Source: Brevibacillus choshinensis (lineage in GTDB: Bacteria; Bacillota; Bacilli; Brevibacillales; Brevibacillaceae). Taken from it: a stretch of DNA of 64,000 bases. Positions 1 to 7,621 of this stretch are shown here, piece after piece (positions within the stretch are counted from its first letter, which is position 1; each line of letters starts with the position of its first letter). The stretch spans positions 409,501 through 473,500 of the forward strand of contig NZ_CP069127.1 in assembly GCF_016811915.1 (NCBI RefSeq). The letters are read 5' to 3'. The notes under the pieces were generated by a model, which made no database searches, was not told the DNA's origin, and saw only the letters and a program-made list of their open reading frames with translations. The position numbers were made by a program, and so were the translations under genes.

Positions 1-633
1 CAGGACTATCATACAGTCGAATGGGTGGCAGACGCCGAGCTCGCCATGGAGTACCTGCAGCAGACCCACTATGATCTGTACATTTTAGACTGGATGATGC
101 CCAAAAAAAGCGGGTTAATGCTATGTGAGGAAATCCGTGCCCGCAATGATCGCACCCCCATCCTGATGCTGACTGCACGGGACTCCATCGATGATCGGGT
201 GGCTGGACTTACGATAGGAGCAGATGATTACCTGGTGAAGCCATTTGCTTTTGAAGAGCTGTTCGCCCGCATTCATGCATTGGCGAGGCGGATCCCTGTG
301 GCTCTGCATCAGGAACAGAGCTGCGAGTACGCGGGAATCAGGCTGGACAGACAGACGCATGAGGTATGGCGAGATGAAAGGCTTCTCAACTTAACCAAAA
401 AGGAGTTCCAGCTTCTGGAGTTTTTCCTGCGCCATCCGGAAAAAGTGCTCACTCGCGAGCAAATCATCAATTACGTCTGGGGGCTGGACGCGATGATCAC
501 TCCCAATGCGGTCGACGCAGCGATCAAGCTGCTGCGAAAAAAAGTGGACGACGGATTCACGCAAAAGCTGATTCACAACGTCAGAGGTGTCGGCTATCGT
601 CTCTATGAAGCGGAGGAGCACGAGCGTGTTTGA
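1..633 (+). CDS. OmpR-family response regulator, 5' end cut by window
   Basis: The frame is open from base 1, so the gene starts before the window; about 20-25 N-terminal residues, including the acidic pocket, are missing. The visible part has a receiver domain with the phospho-acceptor Asp in ILDWMMP (codon at 88-90), the conserved Thr of MLTARD and the Lys of VKPFAF, followed by a winged-helix DNA-binding domain ending in the typical HNVRGVGYRLYE. It is a cytoplasmic transcription factor phosphorylated by the kinase encoded immediately downstream, whose start overlaps its stop. Target genes are unknown; the small membrane protein at 1955 is a candidate. Confidence 0.93.
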   Translation, partial: QDYHTVEWVADAELAMEYLQQTHYDLYILDWMMPKKSGLMLCEEIRARNDRTPILMLTARDSIDDRVAGLTIGADDYLVKPFAFEELFARIHALARRIPVALHQEQSCEYAGIRLDRQTHEVWRDERLLNLTKKEFQLLEFFLRHPEKVLTREQIINYVWGLDAMITPNAVDAAIKLLRKKVDDGFTQKLIHNVRGVGYRLYEAEEHERV

Positions 634-1936
634 GCAGACGAGGAAACGATTGACCCTCATGTACAGCGGGATGCTGGCATTGATATTGCTGGTGGTGTTT
701 GTCGGTTTCTATTGGACGCTCTCCGCCATTATGTTTCGCAACGAGCAGTCACAGCTGGAAGCAATAGGGGAAAAAGCCATTCATGAATGGAAGGAATCGC
801 GGGAGAGAAAGCTCCTTCCCCAGGGCTCGGAGGAGGCCGGGAATCTCGGCGAGAGGAGGATGGACTTCGACTTTTTGCAGCCCAACCAGCTATTCATGCT
901 TCTGACAAAAGAGGAGCAGCTTTTCAAACTGAATGCTGAGCATGACGGTGAGCTAGCTTCGGCTATTCAAACAGCGATTTTGGAGCATGAGCCAGGCGCA
1001 GGGAGGATGTCGCACATCTCCGTAACAGCTGCGGGAGAAAACAAAATCTTTGCCGTCTACCGTCCCTTCTTCGCGGAAGATGACGTCCGGCTCTATCTTG
1101 CAGAAGACGTTTCCCGCATGGAGCAGCTTCTGCACCAAATGAGATGGGCGTTGATTGTGACCGGAATTCTTTTGCTGGGGGTAGCGGCGCTGGTCGGATA
1201 CTGGTTTTCAGGACGAGCGATGATCCCGATCAACCAGTCCTATAAAAGGCAAAAAGACTTCACAACGGATGCTTCGCACGAATTTCGCACGCCGCTGAGT
1301 GTCATATTGTCATCCGCCGAAATTTTGCAAGAAAAAAAGGAGGCGCTGCCTCCTTTTCACCAAACGGTGCTGCAAAGCATGGTGGACGAGATTCACCGAA
1401 TGCGCAGGCTCGCGGATGACCTTCTGACGTTGGCCAGAAGTGATGTCGAGACCAATCAAAAGCGCTCATTTCAGCGAGTGGAATTGCACGATCTGATTCG
1501 CGAGGTCGCAGAACGGATGCAAATCAAGGCATCTGCTAAAAAAGTAAGCGTCGTTAACCGTGTCGCTCTCGAAGGGGCATATCTGTTGGGGGACGGCGAC
1601 TCCATCCGTCAGTTGTTCTACATTTTGCTCGATAACGCCGTAAAGTACAGCGAAGAAGGGAACGAGGTAGTCGTAGACGCGGTTCTGGAAGGGCCAAACC
1701 GGGTGGCATGCTCGGTTCGCGACTACGGAAACGGAATCCCTGAAGAAGATTTGCCGTATGTATTCGAGCGTTTCTATCGCGCGGACAAGGCACGTTCGCG
1801 GGATGTGGAAGGAACGGGCCTCGGGCTGGCAATTGCGGCCCAAATCGTGAAAATGCACAAAGGCCAAATCAGCGTTAGCAGCACCAAGGAACGAGGCACT
1901 GTATTCACCGTTGCCTTTCCGATCATATTGAGTTAG
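626..1936 (+). CDS. Sensor histidine kinase, HAMP-less EnvZ/OmpR type
   Basis: Membrane sensor kinase of 436 residues, partner of the preceding regulator. I chose the GTG at 626 because a GGAGGAG lies 8 nt upstream and the gene then overlaps the regulator stop by a few bases; an ATG at 605 is possible. It has a transmembrane helix near residues 12-34, an extracytoplasmic segment, a second helix near 182-203, the H-box DASHEFRTP with His218, an N-box LLDNAVKYS and the G-boxes DYGNGIPEED and GTGLGLAI. No sensory domain could be named, so the stimulus is unknown. Confidence 0.92.
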   Translation: MFEQTRKRLTLMYSGMLALILLVVFVGFYWTLSAIMFRNEQSQLEAIGEKAIHEWKESRERKLLPQGSEEAGNLGERRMDFDFLQPNQLFMLLTKEEQLFKLNAEHDGELASAIQTAILEHEPGAGRMSHISVTAAGENKIFAVYRPFFAEDDVRLYLAEDVSRMEQLLHQMRWALIVTGILLLGVAALVGYWFSGRAMIPINQSYKRQKDFTTDASHEFRTPLSVILSSAEILQEKKEALPPFHQTVLQSMVDEIHRMRRLADDLLTLARSDVETNQKRSFQRVELHDLIREVAERMQIKASAKKVSVVNRVALEGAYLLGDGDSIRQLFYILLDNAVKYSEEGNEVVVDAVLEGPNRVACSVRDYGNGIPEEDLPYVFERFYRADKARSRDVEGTGLGLAIAAQIVKMHKGQISVSSTKERGTVFTVAFPIILS

Positions 1937-1954
1937 CCAAGAGGTGATTTTTTC

Positions 1955-2494
1955 ATGACAAGCCAAGCGAAACCGCATTGGATACAAAACAAGACAGAAC
2001 GAATCTGGGTATACATCGCCCTTTTGCTGGCTTCATTCATCGTGCTGGGGGGGATCTGGCAGCTTTATCAGTATCCGGGTGGCACCTTTCACACGCGGGC
2101 ATTCAAATCAGTCTTCAAGGACAACGGCTCTCTGGCAAGGCTGGCGGTTTTTGTCGTTCTCGCCCATTACGCCATTTTGTTTCTGTTTAAGAAGGGTCTC
2201 GTGGAACGGTGGGACAAAGTGAAAAAATGGCTGATAACGGCATCGCGCTTGGCTCGCAAATGGCATACGCCTGCTGCCCTGGTGGCGTTGTCGCTTATCG
2301 TCCTGCATGTTGTCGGAGCATTTCTGTACGGAATTGAGCTCAATTTTGAGAATGTGAGCGGACTGCTCGCACTCTGTGTGCTGCTTCCTGTACCAATATC
2401 TGGGCTTCTGCGGTACCGAAAGCTGGATAAGAAGTGGCATTTGCGTTCAGGACTCGCGTTTGCTGTTCTTTTTTTCGTGCATGCTTTTCTTTAA
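1955..2494 (+). CDS. Small polytopic membrane protein with conserved histidines
   Basis: 179 residues with four to five hydrophobic segments, beginning about 30 residues in. Histidines sit inside or at the ends of helices (LAHYA, RKWHTP, VLHVV, KKWHLRSG, FVHAF), a pattern seen in cytochrome b561/ferric-reductase-like heme-binding bundles. Function is inferred from that pattern only. It starts 18 bp after the kinase stop behind AAGAGGTG and is likely cotranscribed with the two-component genes, so it may be their target or a sensory partner. Confidence 0.75.
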   Translation: MTSQAKPHWIQNKTERIWVYIALLLASFIVLGGIWQLYQYPGGTFHTRAFKSVFKDNGSLARLAVFVVLAHYAILFLFKKGLVERWDKVKKWLITASRLARKWHTPAALVALSLIVLHVVGAFLYGIELNFENVSGLLALCVLLPVPISGLLRYRKLDKKWHLRSGLAFAVLFFVHAFL

Positions 2495-2517
2495 TGAAGT
2501 TGCGAGAGATGAAAAGC

Positions 2518-2564
2518 GGAGAGTAGGCGGCGCATAGGCCGAGCTTACTCTCCTCTTTGTTTTG
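2518..2564 (+). terminator. Rho-independent terminator
   Basis: Stem GGAGAGTAGGC pairing with GCTTACTCTCC, followed by a T-rich run. It closes the operon ending at 2494; the opposing gene ends just beyond it. Confidence 0.7.
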
Positions 2565-2575
2565 GGTAGGTGCCG

Positions 2576-3319
2576 TCACAGGTTCATCATGCTGCGAAAC
2601 GCTTTGACTTTTCCTCTGCTGACAGGAATATCCGTCTGGCTGTCGTCGTTCATCTTGATCAAGTACGTATTGTTGAACCAAGGGATGATTTCCTTGATCT
2701 GTTTCACATTCAGGATGTAGTTTCGGTGGCTGCGAAAGAAAGAGCCCGACCGGTTCAAGATCGTTTCCAGCTCATTGAGGGACAAGTCGCATTTTTCGAT
2801 GCTCTCCTTTGTCGCAATGAACAAATCTCGTTCCCGGACAAAGGCGAAATAAATGCTGCTCACCTGGATCGGGATAATCTTGTTGTTTTTGCGGATGCAG
2901 ACTTGCTCATCCAGCATCGGGACCGTCGCTGCGCGATCGTACACATCCGGCTTATTCAGAAGCGTCTTCACTTTTTTGATCGCATCATCCAGCTGAGATT
3001 CAAGGATCGGTTTGGTCAGGTAGCCAACAGCCGGAGTCGAAAAAGCTTCCAGCGCGTGCTCATAAAAAGCAGTCGAAAAAATAATCAGCGGAGGCTTGGA
3101 CATCTGGTTCAATTTCTTGGCGAATTCGAGGCCGCTCATGCCAGGCATGTGAATATCGAGAAAAAGCAAATCTGGCTCGGAATGGACGATATGGGGCAGC
3201 GCATCGATCGGATTGTAGTGGATCGATGTCACTTCGATATCGATATATTTTTTCAGCAAGTATTCCAATTCGGAACAAATAGCCGGTTCGTCATCAATAA
3301 TAACCGTCTTCAAGAACAT
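2576..3319 (-). CDS. LytTR-family response regulator
   Basis: 247-residue LytR/AlgR-type regulator. The N-terminal receiver starts TVIIDDEPAI and has phospho-acceptor Asp55 in LFLDIHMPG; the C-terminal LytTR DNA-binding domain contains FFRSHRNYILNV. It is the second gene of an operon with the LytS-type kinase, whose stop is 16 bp upstream, and is preceded by AAAGGATGTG. LytTR proteins bind tandem 9-bp repeats upstream of their targets; the neighbouring divergent symporter is the obvious candidate target, which is an inference from position. Confidence 0.93.
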   Translation of the reverse strand: MFLKTVIIDDEPAICSELEYLLKKYIDIEVTSIHYNPIDALPHIVHSEPDLLFLDIHMPGMSGLEFAKKLNQMSKPPLIIFSTAFYEHALEAFSTPAVGYLTKPILESQLDDAIKKVKTLLNKPDVYDRAATVPMLDEQVCIRKNNKIIPIQVSSIYFAFVRERDLFIATKESIEKCDLSLNELETILNRSGSFFRSHRNYILNVKQIKEIIPWFNNTYLIKMNDDSQTDIPVSRGKVKAFRSMMNL

Positions 3320-3335
3320 GTAGTTTCACATCCTT

Positions 3336-5006
3336 TCAGGAATCGGATAACGGGGCAGCGAAAGATACGATCGTTCCGGCACCAAGCTTGCTTTGAATCT
3401 GCAGGCCGTACTCTTTTCCGTAGATGGATTGCAGCCGCTGATGGACATTGGAAAGACCGATTCCCTGGGAGTGGTGGTTCCAAATTTCGGCCAAACGCTC
3501 CTCGCTGATTCCCACCCCGTTGTCTTCAATGCAAATTTTCACCTCATCGCCGTACTTCTCTACGCGAATCGTAAGCAGGCAATCGCTCACTTTTGGAAAC
3601 AGGCCGTGGTGAATGGCGTTTTCAATGATCGGCTGCAAGGTCAGGATGGGCAATTTTCGTGTCAGCAGTGATTCATCGACCTCCATGTTCACTTTCAAGC
3701 GGTTGGCGAACCTGACCTTTTCGATTTCGAGGTAAGAGGTAATTCCGTCCAGCTCTTCCTGCAAGCTGTGATAATTCCCCTTGCTTTTCAAATTGCGTCT
3801 GAAAATGTCGCTTAAATTGCCGATCAGATTTCTCGCCTGTTCAGGGTCTGTCCGACAATAAGACATGATGGTGCCCAGCGTATTGAACAGGAAATGCGGG
3901 TTGATTTGCGCTTGCAGGGCGTTCACCTCTGCCTGCTGCCGCATCTTGGTATGATACTCGATCTCGGCCAGCTCGATTTGGACCGATAACAGCTTGGCCA
4001 AGCCGTCCAGTAAATTCAGGTTGGTCTGGTACGTACTGAAGGAAGAGCTTTTCAAGTAGAATTGCAGCGTTCCAATCGGCTGGTTGTGATGGCACAAGGG
4101 TGCGCCGATGACCGTTTTGAGCCGAAGCGAGCGGGGAGCGGCTAGATCTTTTTCGTGGTGCACCACTGCATTTTGGCTCAATACGGATTTTGCCACCTGT
4201 GCGCAGAGCGCCTCTTTATCCAAATGATTCTCTAACACATTTCCCCTTGCGCTGAGCAGCTTCTCACGGTCGGTAATGGCGACTGCGTCCACCCTGGCGA
4301 TTTCACGAATGATTTCAGCGGTTTTTTCAGCCGAATCCAGATTCAGTCCTGTCCGGAGATGAGGCAGAGTCTGGCTTGCAATGGACAAGGCAAGATTGGC
4401 TCCCTGAGCACCTGACTGGTCTTGGATCATTTTCATATTGAGAAAAATACGAGTGAAGATCAACAGTCCTATGACTGTCACGAGCGTAGTTGGAATGGCG
4501 ATTTTTATCTCCAGCTCCAGTGCCGCCGAAAAAGGCCTCGCGATGAGCAGCACCATTACTTTCTGGATCAGCTCGGCTGTCACGCCCACCAGCACAATAT
4601 GGTACCATTTCAAGCGAAACAGATTGATCTTGGTACTGACCATTCCCCCGAAGAGGCCGGCCATGACGGTCGAGATGGCACAAGCCGCAGCGGTAAATCC
4701 GCCAATCGAATAGCGATGAATGCCTCCGATGACGCCGGAAATAAAGCCGACGACAGGCCCCCCGATCAACCCGCCCACAACGGCCCCGACAATGCGCGTA
4801 TTGGCGAGCGCATCATTGATCCGGATTCCATGCTCGGTTCCGATCACGGACAGGAGACCGAACAGCGCGGAGAGGATCAATACCCGCATCCAATTGTTTT
4901 TTCCGTATACGATGTTTCGAAAGTAATCCAGCTGGCCGAGGATGAGGGAGATCACCGCGATGGCGGAGATGTTTTCCAGCAGTCTGAGCAGCATAGTGAA
5001 ATTCAT
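3336..5006 (-). CDS. LytS-type sensor histidine kinase (5TM-5TMR/GAF/HisKA)
   Basis: 556 residues. The first 180 or so hold five to six helices of the 5TM-5TMR_LYT type, with the characteristic stretch IVGAVVGGLIGGPVVG; a GAF-like region follows, then a kinase of the LytS class with QINPHFLFNTL (His371 as phospho-acceptor) and an ATPase domain with IIENAIHHG and GVGISEERL. I moved the start to the ATG at 5006, which has TAAGGGGGC in front. Family members sense small metabolites or envelope state (LytS with pyruvate transport in Bacillus). It pairs with the LytTR regulator and is divergent from an organic-acid symporter, suggesting it senses that substrate. Confidence 0.92.
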   Translation of the reverse strand: MNFTMLLRLLENISAIAVISLILGQLDYFRNIVYGKNNWMRVLILSALFGLLSVIGTEHGIRINDALANTRIVGAVVGGLIGGPVVGFISGVIGGIHRYSIGGFTAAACAISTVMAGLFGGMVSTKINLFRLKWYHIVLVGVTAELIQKVMVLLIARPFSAALELEIKIAIPTTLVTVIGLLIFTRIFLNMKMIQDQSGAQGANLALSIASQTLPHLRTGLNLDSAEKTAEIIREIARVDAVAITDREKLLSARGNVLENHLDKEALCAQVAKSVLSQNAVVHHEKDLAAPRSLRLKTVIGAPLCHHNQPIGTLQFYLKSSSFSTYQTNLNLLDGLAKLLSVQIELAEIEYHTKMRQQAEVNALQAQINPHFLFNTLGTIMSYCRTDPEQARNLIGNLSDIFRRNLKSKGNYHSLQEELDGITSYLEIEKVRFANRLKVNMEVDESLLTRKLPILTLQPIIENAIHHGLFPKVSDCLLTIRVEKYGDEVKICIEDNGVGISEERLAEIWNHHSQGIGLSNVHQRLQSIYGKEYGLQIQSKLGAGTIVSFAAPLSDS

Positions 5007-5150
5007 AGTAGCCCCCTTATGGTAAAGGGTATCTTGATCCCGCTGATAAATCAACGCAACTCAAATGGGAATATTGGCAGGTCAGTTACCGATTTTGCAC
5101 GCTCAGGACAATGAGATAGATGCGTGATAAATAATCGCTCTAAAATAGGG

Positions 5151-5178
5151 ACAGTTCAGATTATTCGAATCGGTTTTC
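5151..5178 (+). promoter_or_regulatory. Possible LytTR binding repeat
   Basis: ACAGTTCAG at 5151-5159 fits the published LytTR half-site pattern; a weaker copy TCGGTTTTC lies at 5170-5178, a spacing of two helical turns. It sits in the 304-bp gap between the kinase and the symporter. The second half-site is poor, so this is tentative. Confidence 0.3.
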
Positions 5179-5246
5179 GGGAGAAAATGAAATCCCTTTC
5201 AAAGCAAATGATGCCCCCCTTGCGTGAGCAAAGGTATTGTTTCATT

Positions 5247-5260
5247 TGCAAGCGGTTTCA
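5247..5260 (+). promoter_or_regulatory. Candidate CcpA cre site
   Basis: TGCAAGCGGTTTCA differs from the cre consensus TGWAARCGNTWNCA at one position. It lies 51 bp upstream of the symporter ATG, where CcpA binding could repress uptake of a poorer carbon source. Confidence 0.5.
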
Positions 5261-5310
5261 ATATCTCCCTTGCAAATTAGGTTCGGGTCAAACATGAGGA
5301 GGGTGCAGCT

Positions 5311-6669
5311 ATGAATCAATCGAGCGATCGCGAAAAGTCGCGGCGCATCACAAGTAACATCTTTAAAGGTTCGCTCGGGAACCTGATCGAATGGTACGAC
5401 TGGTATGCCTATGCTGCTTTTGCGGTATATTTTTCGTCCCAGTTCTTTCCGAAAGGTGACCCGACCAGCCAACTGCTGAATACAGCAGCCGTATTTGCCA
5501 TCGGGTTTTTGATGCGTCCCATCGGGAGTTTGCTCTTGGGACGCTACGCTGACCGTCACGGGCGCCGTGCAGCGCTGACGCTGTCCGTCACCATCATGGC
5601 CGGCGGATCCTTGGTGATTGCTTGTACGCCAGGCTATGAAACGATCGGCGTGTTTGCTCCTATCATTCTCGTCCTGGCTCGCCTGCTCCAAGGCCTGTCG
5701 CTTGGCGGGGAATACGGAACATCTGCCACGTATTTGTCCGAGATGGCTGACAGAGGTCGTCGCGGTTTCTACTCCAGCTTTCAGTACGTCACACTGATCA
5801 GCGGCCAGCTGGTGGCGCTGGGTGTGCAAATTATTTTGCAGCAGATCCTTAGCGAAGCAGATATGCACACATGGGGCTGGCGCATTCCTTTCGTGATCGG
5901 TGCATTGGGCGCTCTGGCTGTACTGTGGCTGCGCCGCAGCATGGACGAATCCGAACAGTATGAGAAAATGGGCTCGAAAACGCGGGACAAGGCCGGTACG
6001 CTAAAGGAGCTGATGAAGCATCCGAAGGCAGTGATGGCGGTAGTCGGTTTGACTCTCGGGGGAACCATCGCATTCAACACGTACACGACCTATTTGCAAA
6101 AATTCATGGTGAATACAGTAGGACTGCCGAAAGAGGAAGTCAGCTGGATTAACTTTATCGCTTTGTTCGTATTCGTGATCCTGCAGCCGATTGCCGGCGC
6201 GCTGTCCGACCGGATTGGCCGACGTCCACTGCTGATTGGCTTCGGGGTTCTGGGAACATTGTTTACCGTTCCGCTGTTCCTGATCATGGAACAGACGAAA
6301 AGTCCGTACATGGCTTTCGTACTGATGCTGGTTGGTCTCATCATCGTCACAGGCTATACGTCCATCAACGCGATCGTGAAAGCCGAGCTGTTCCCAACGG
6401 AAATCCGTGCGCTGGGCGTTGGTTTCCCGTACGGGGTGACCGTGGCGATCTTCGGGGGTACAGCGGAGTTCATCGCGCTGTGGTTCAAGAGCATGGGTGT
6501 CGAGTCGCTCTTCTATTACTACGTAGCCGCTTGCATCGCATTGAGCCTCGTCGTCTACTGGCGCATGGGTGAGTCGTCGAAAACTTCCCAGATCGAAGCC
6601 GAGCTGGATGCTGAAAAAGGCAAAAAAGCTGCGGATCATCGCAAGGTGTCTTCCAAGGTAGCAAACTAA
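5311..6669 (+). CDS. MHS-family metabolite:H+ symporter (organic acid uptake)
   Basis: 452-residue MFS protein with 12 predicted helices. The motif GNLIEWYDWYAYAAFAVYF near the N terminus and RPIGSLLLGRYADRHGRR in the first cytoplasmic loop are hallmarks of the metabolite:H+ symporter branch, which includes KgtP (alpha-ketoglutarate), proline/betaine and dicarboxylate carriers. Substrate cannot be told from sequence alone. The start ATG has GAGGAGGGTG upstream. A divergent LytS/LytT pair and a cre-like site suggest substrate induction and catabolite control. It has its own strong terminator. Confidence 0.9.
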   Translation: MNQSSDREKSRRITSNIFKGSLGNLIEWYDWYAYAAFAVYFSSQFFPKGDPTSQLLNTAAVFAIGFLMRPIGSLLLGRYADRHGRRAALTLSVTIMAGGSLVIACTPGYETIGVFAPIILVLARLLQGLSLGGEYGTSATYLSEMADRGRRGFYSSFQYVTLISGQLVALGVQIILQQILSEADMHTWGWRIPFVIGALGALAVLWLRRSMDESEQYEKMGSKTRDKAGTLKELMKHPKAVMAVVGLTLGGTIAFNTYTTYLQKFMVNTVGLPKEEVSWINFIALFVFVILQPIAGALSDRIGRRPLLIGFGVLGTLFTVPLFLIMEQTKSPYMAFVLMLVGLIIVTGYTSINAIVKAELFPTEIRALGVGFPYGVTVAIFGGTAEFIALWFKSMGVESLFYYYVAACIALSLVVYWRMGESSKTSQIEAELDAEKGKKAADHRKVSSKVAN

Positions 6670-6685
6670 CATTTTCGAAAAGCCT

Positions 6686-6734
6686 ATCCGCCAACCTGAC
6701 GCACATGAAGATGTGCCGGGTTGGCGGATTTTTT
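6686..6734 (+). terminator. Rho-independent terminator
   Basis: Long stem ATCCGCCAACC / GGGTTGGCGGAT with an inner GCACAT/ATGTGC hairpin, followed by six T. It closes the symporter gene. Confidence 0.9.
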
Positions 6735-6831
6735 GCTGCAAATCTCGAGCTTCCGGATGTGACCAGCTTGCTTGCAGGCTGGTCATTTTGCTGTGTCTAA
6801 CCTGTGACAGAAACTGGATAATATCAGGGTG

Positions 6832-6859
6832 TTTTCCCCTCACTTTAGGGGATTTCCCC
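6832..6859 (+). promoter_or_regulatory. Double palindrome upstream of ba3 oxidase
   Basis: TCCCCT and AGGGGA flank a short spacer, and the second arm is reused in GGGGATTTCCCC. It lies about 90 bp before the first oxidase gene. It could be an operator or an RNA hairpin; no known regulator site is recognised. Confidence 0.25.
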
Positions 6860-6944
6860 GAATTACTTCGACCGCTGCCGCGGGATAGAATGAAGGCGTA
6901 ACGGAAACACGCCATGAAAGGCAAAAAGAAAGGAGGAGAGAACG

Positions 6945-7112
6945 ATGGAGACGCAGACAAACAGCCCGAAAAAGAAGCCGGGTCAAAAGCAAACAGGCCC
7001 GCAGACGGGAGAAGAAAATCTCCAGGGAACGTTTGCCGCTGTGCTGATCGTCGGAGGGATCATTCTCCTCAGTTGGTTTGGCGTATTTGGCCTTTTCCTG
7101 GAACGTGCATAA
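6945..7112 (+). CDS. cbaD: Cytochrome c oxidase subunit 2A, ba3-type
   Basis: 55-residue protein missed by a length cut-off. A charged, Lys/Gln-rich N-terminal half of about 28 residues is followed by one transmembrane helix (TFAAVLIVGGIILLSWFG) and a short LERA tail. This is the layout of the small subunit IIa (CbaD) of B-family heme-copper oxidases, which packs against subunit I and supplies the helix missing from subunit II. AGGAGGAG precedes the ATG. It is the first gene of the oxidase operon, 24 bp before subunit II. Confidence 0.8.
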   Translation: METQTNSPKKKPGQKQTGPQTGEENLQGTFAAVLIVGGIILLSWFGVFGLFLERA

Positions 7113-7136
7113 GAGGGGAAGCAAAGGAGGGTACGT

Positions 7137-7604
7137 ATGCATTTGCATCGGTATGAAAAAATTTGGTTGATGCTCGGCGGTGGCGCCTTGGCGTTGTTTA
7201 TCCTGCTGCTGTGCGTCAATGCGTTTGCGATGGGGATGGCGCCACCCAGCAATATGGAAATGATTGACCCGGCGAAGGTCACGGAGACGCCGCCTTTTGA
7301 TAAACCGGGCCTGAAGCAGGTAGGCGATCAGGAGTACGACGCCTACATGACAGCTTTTGCATTTGGCTTCTCGCCAACGAAGATGGAAGTCCCGGTCGGT
7401 TCTACGGTGAACTTTCACGTCACGAGCCCGGATGTCATCCACGGTTTTCAGATACCCGGAACGAACGTCAATTTTATGGTGATGCCCGGGCATATCAACT
7501 CGGCGACCTACACCTTTGACAAACCGGGCGAGTATCTAATCATTTGCAACGAATACTGCGGCGCCGGTCATCAGGTGATGGCGACCACGATCATTGTGAA
7601 ATAA
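7137..7604 (+). CDS. cbaB: ba3-type cytochrome c oxidase subunit II (CuA)
   Basis: 155 residues: a single N-terminal anchor helix at about 12-32 and an extracellular cupredoxin domain. The CuA ligands are visible: His102 in VIHGF, and Cys137, Cys141, His145 and Met148 in CNEYCGAGHQVM. It accepts electrons from cytochrome c and passes them to subunit I. Its single helix, rather than two, is typical of ba3 oxidases in which subunit IIa provides the other. AAAGGAGG precedes the ATG. The Sco homologue at 62963 is a plausible CuA assembly factor. Confidence 0.92.
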   Translation: MHLHRYEKIWLMLGGGALALFILLLCVNAFAMGMAPPSNMEMIDPAKVTETPPFDKPGLKQVGDQEYDAYMTAFAFGFSPTKMEVPVGSTVNFHVTSPDVIHGFQIPGTNVNFMVMPGHINSATYTFDKPGEYLIICNEYCGAGHQVMATTIIVK

Positions 7605-7621
7605 AGGGAGGTGAATTTCAT

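Noticed and set aside
2570-3508. A long plus-strand frame opposite the LytTR regulator
   Set aside because: Its sequence is an antisense shadow of the regulator and kinase genes, low in hydrophobic pattern and without a start signal.
5190-5225. Possible sigma-54 promoter before the MHS symporter
   Set aside because: TTGC is present but the GG element at the right distance is missing, and the gene's regulator is not of the NtrC type.
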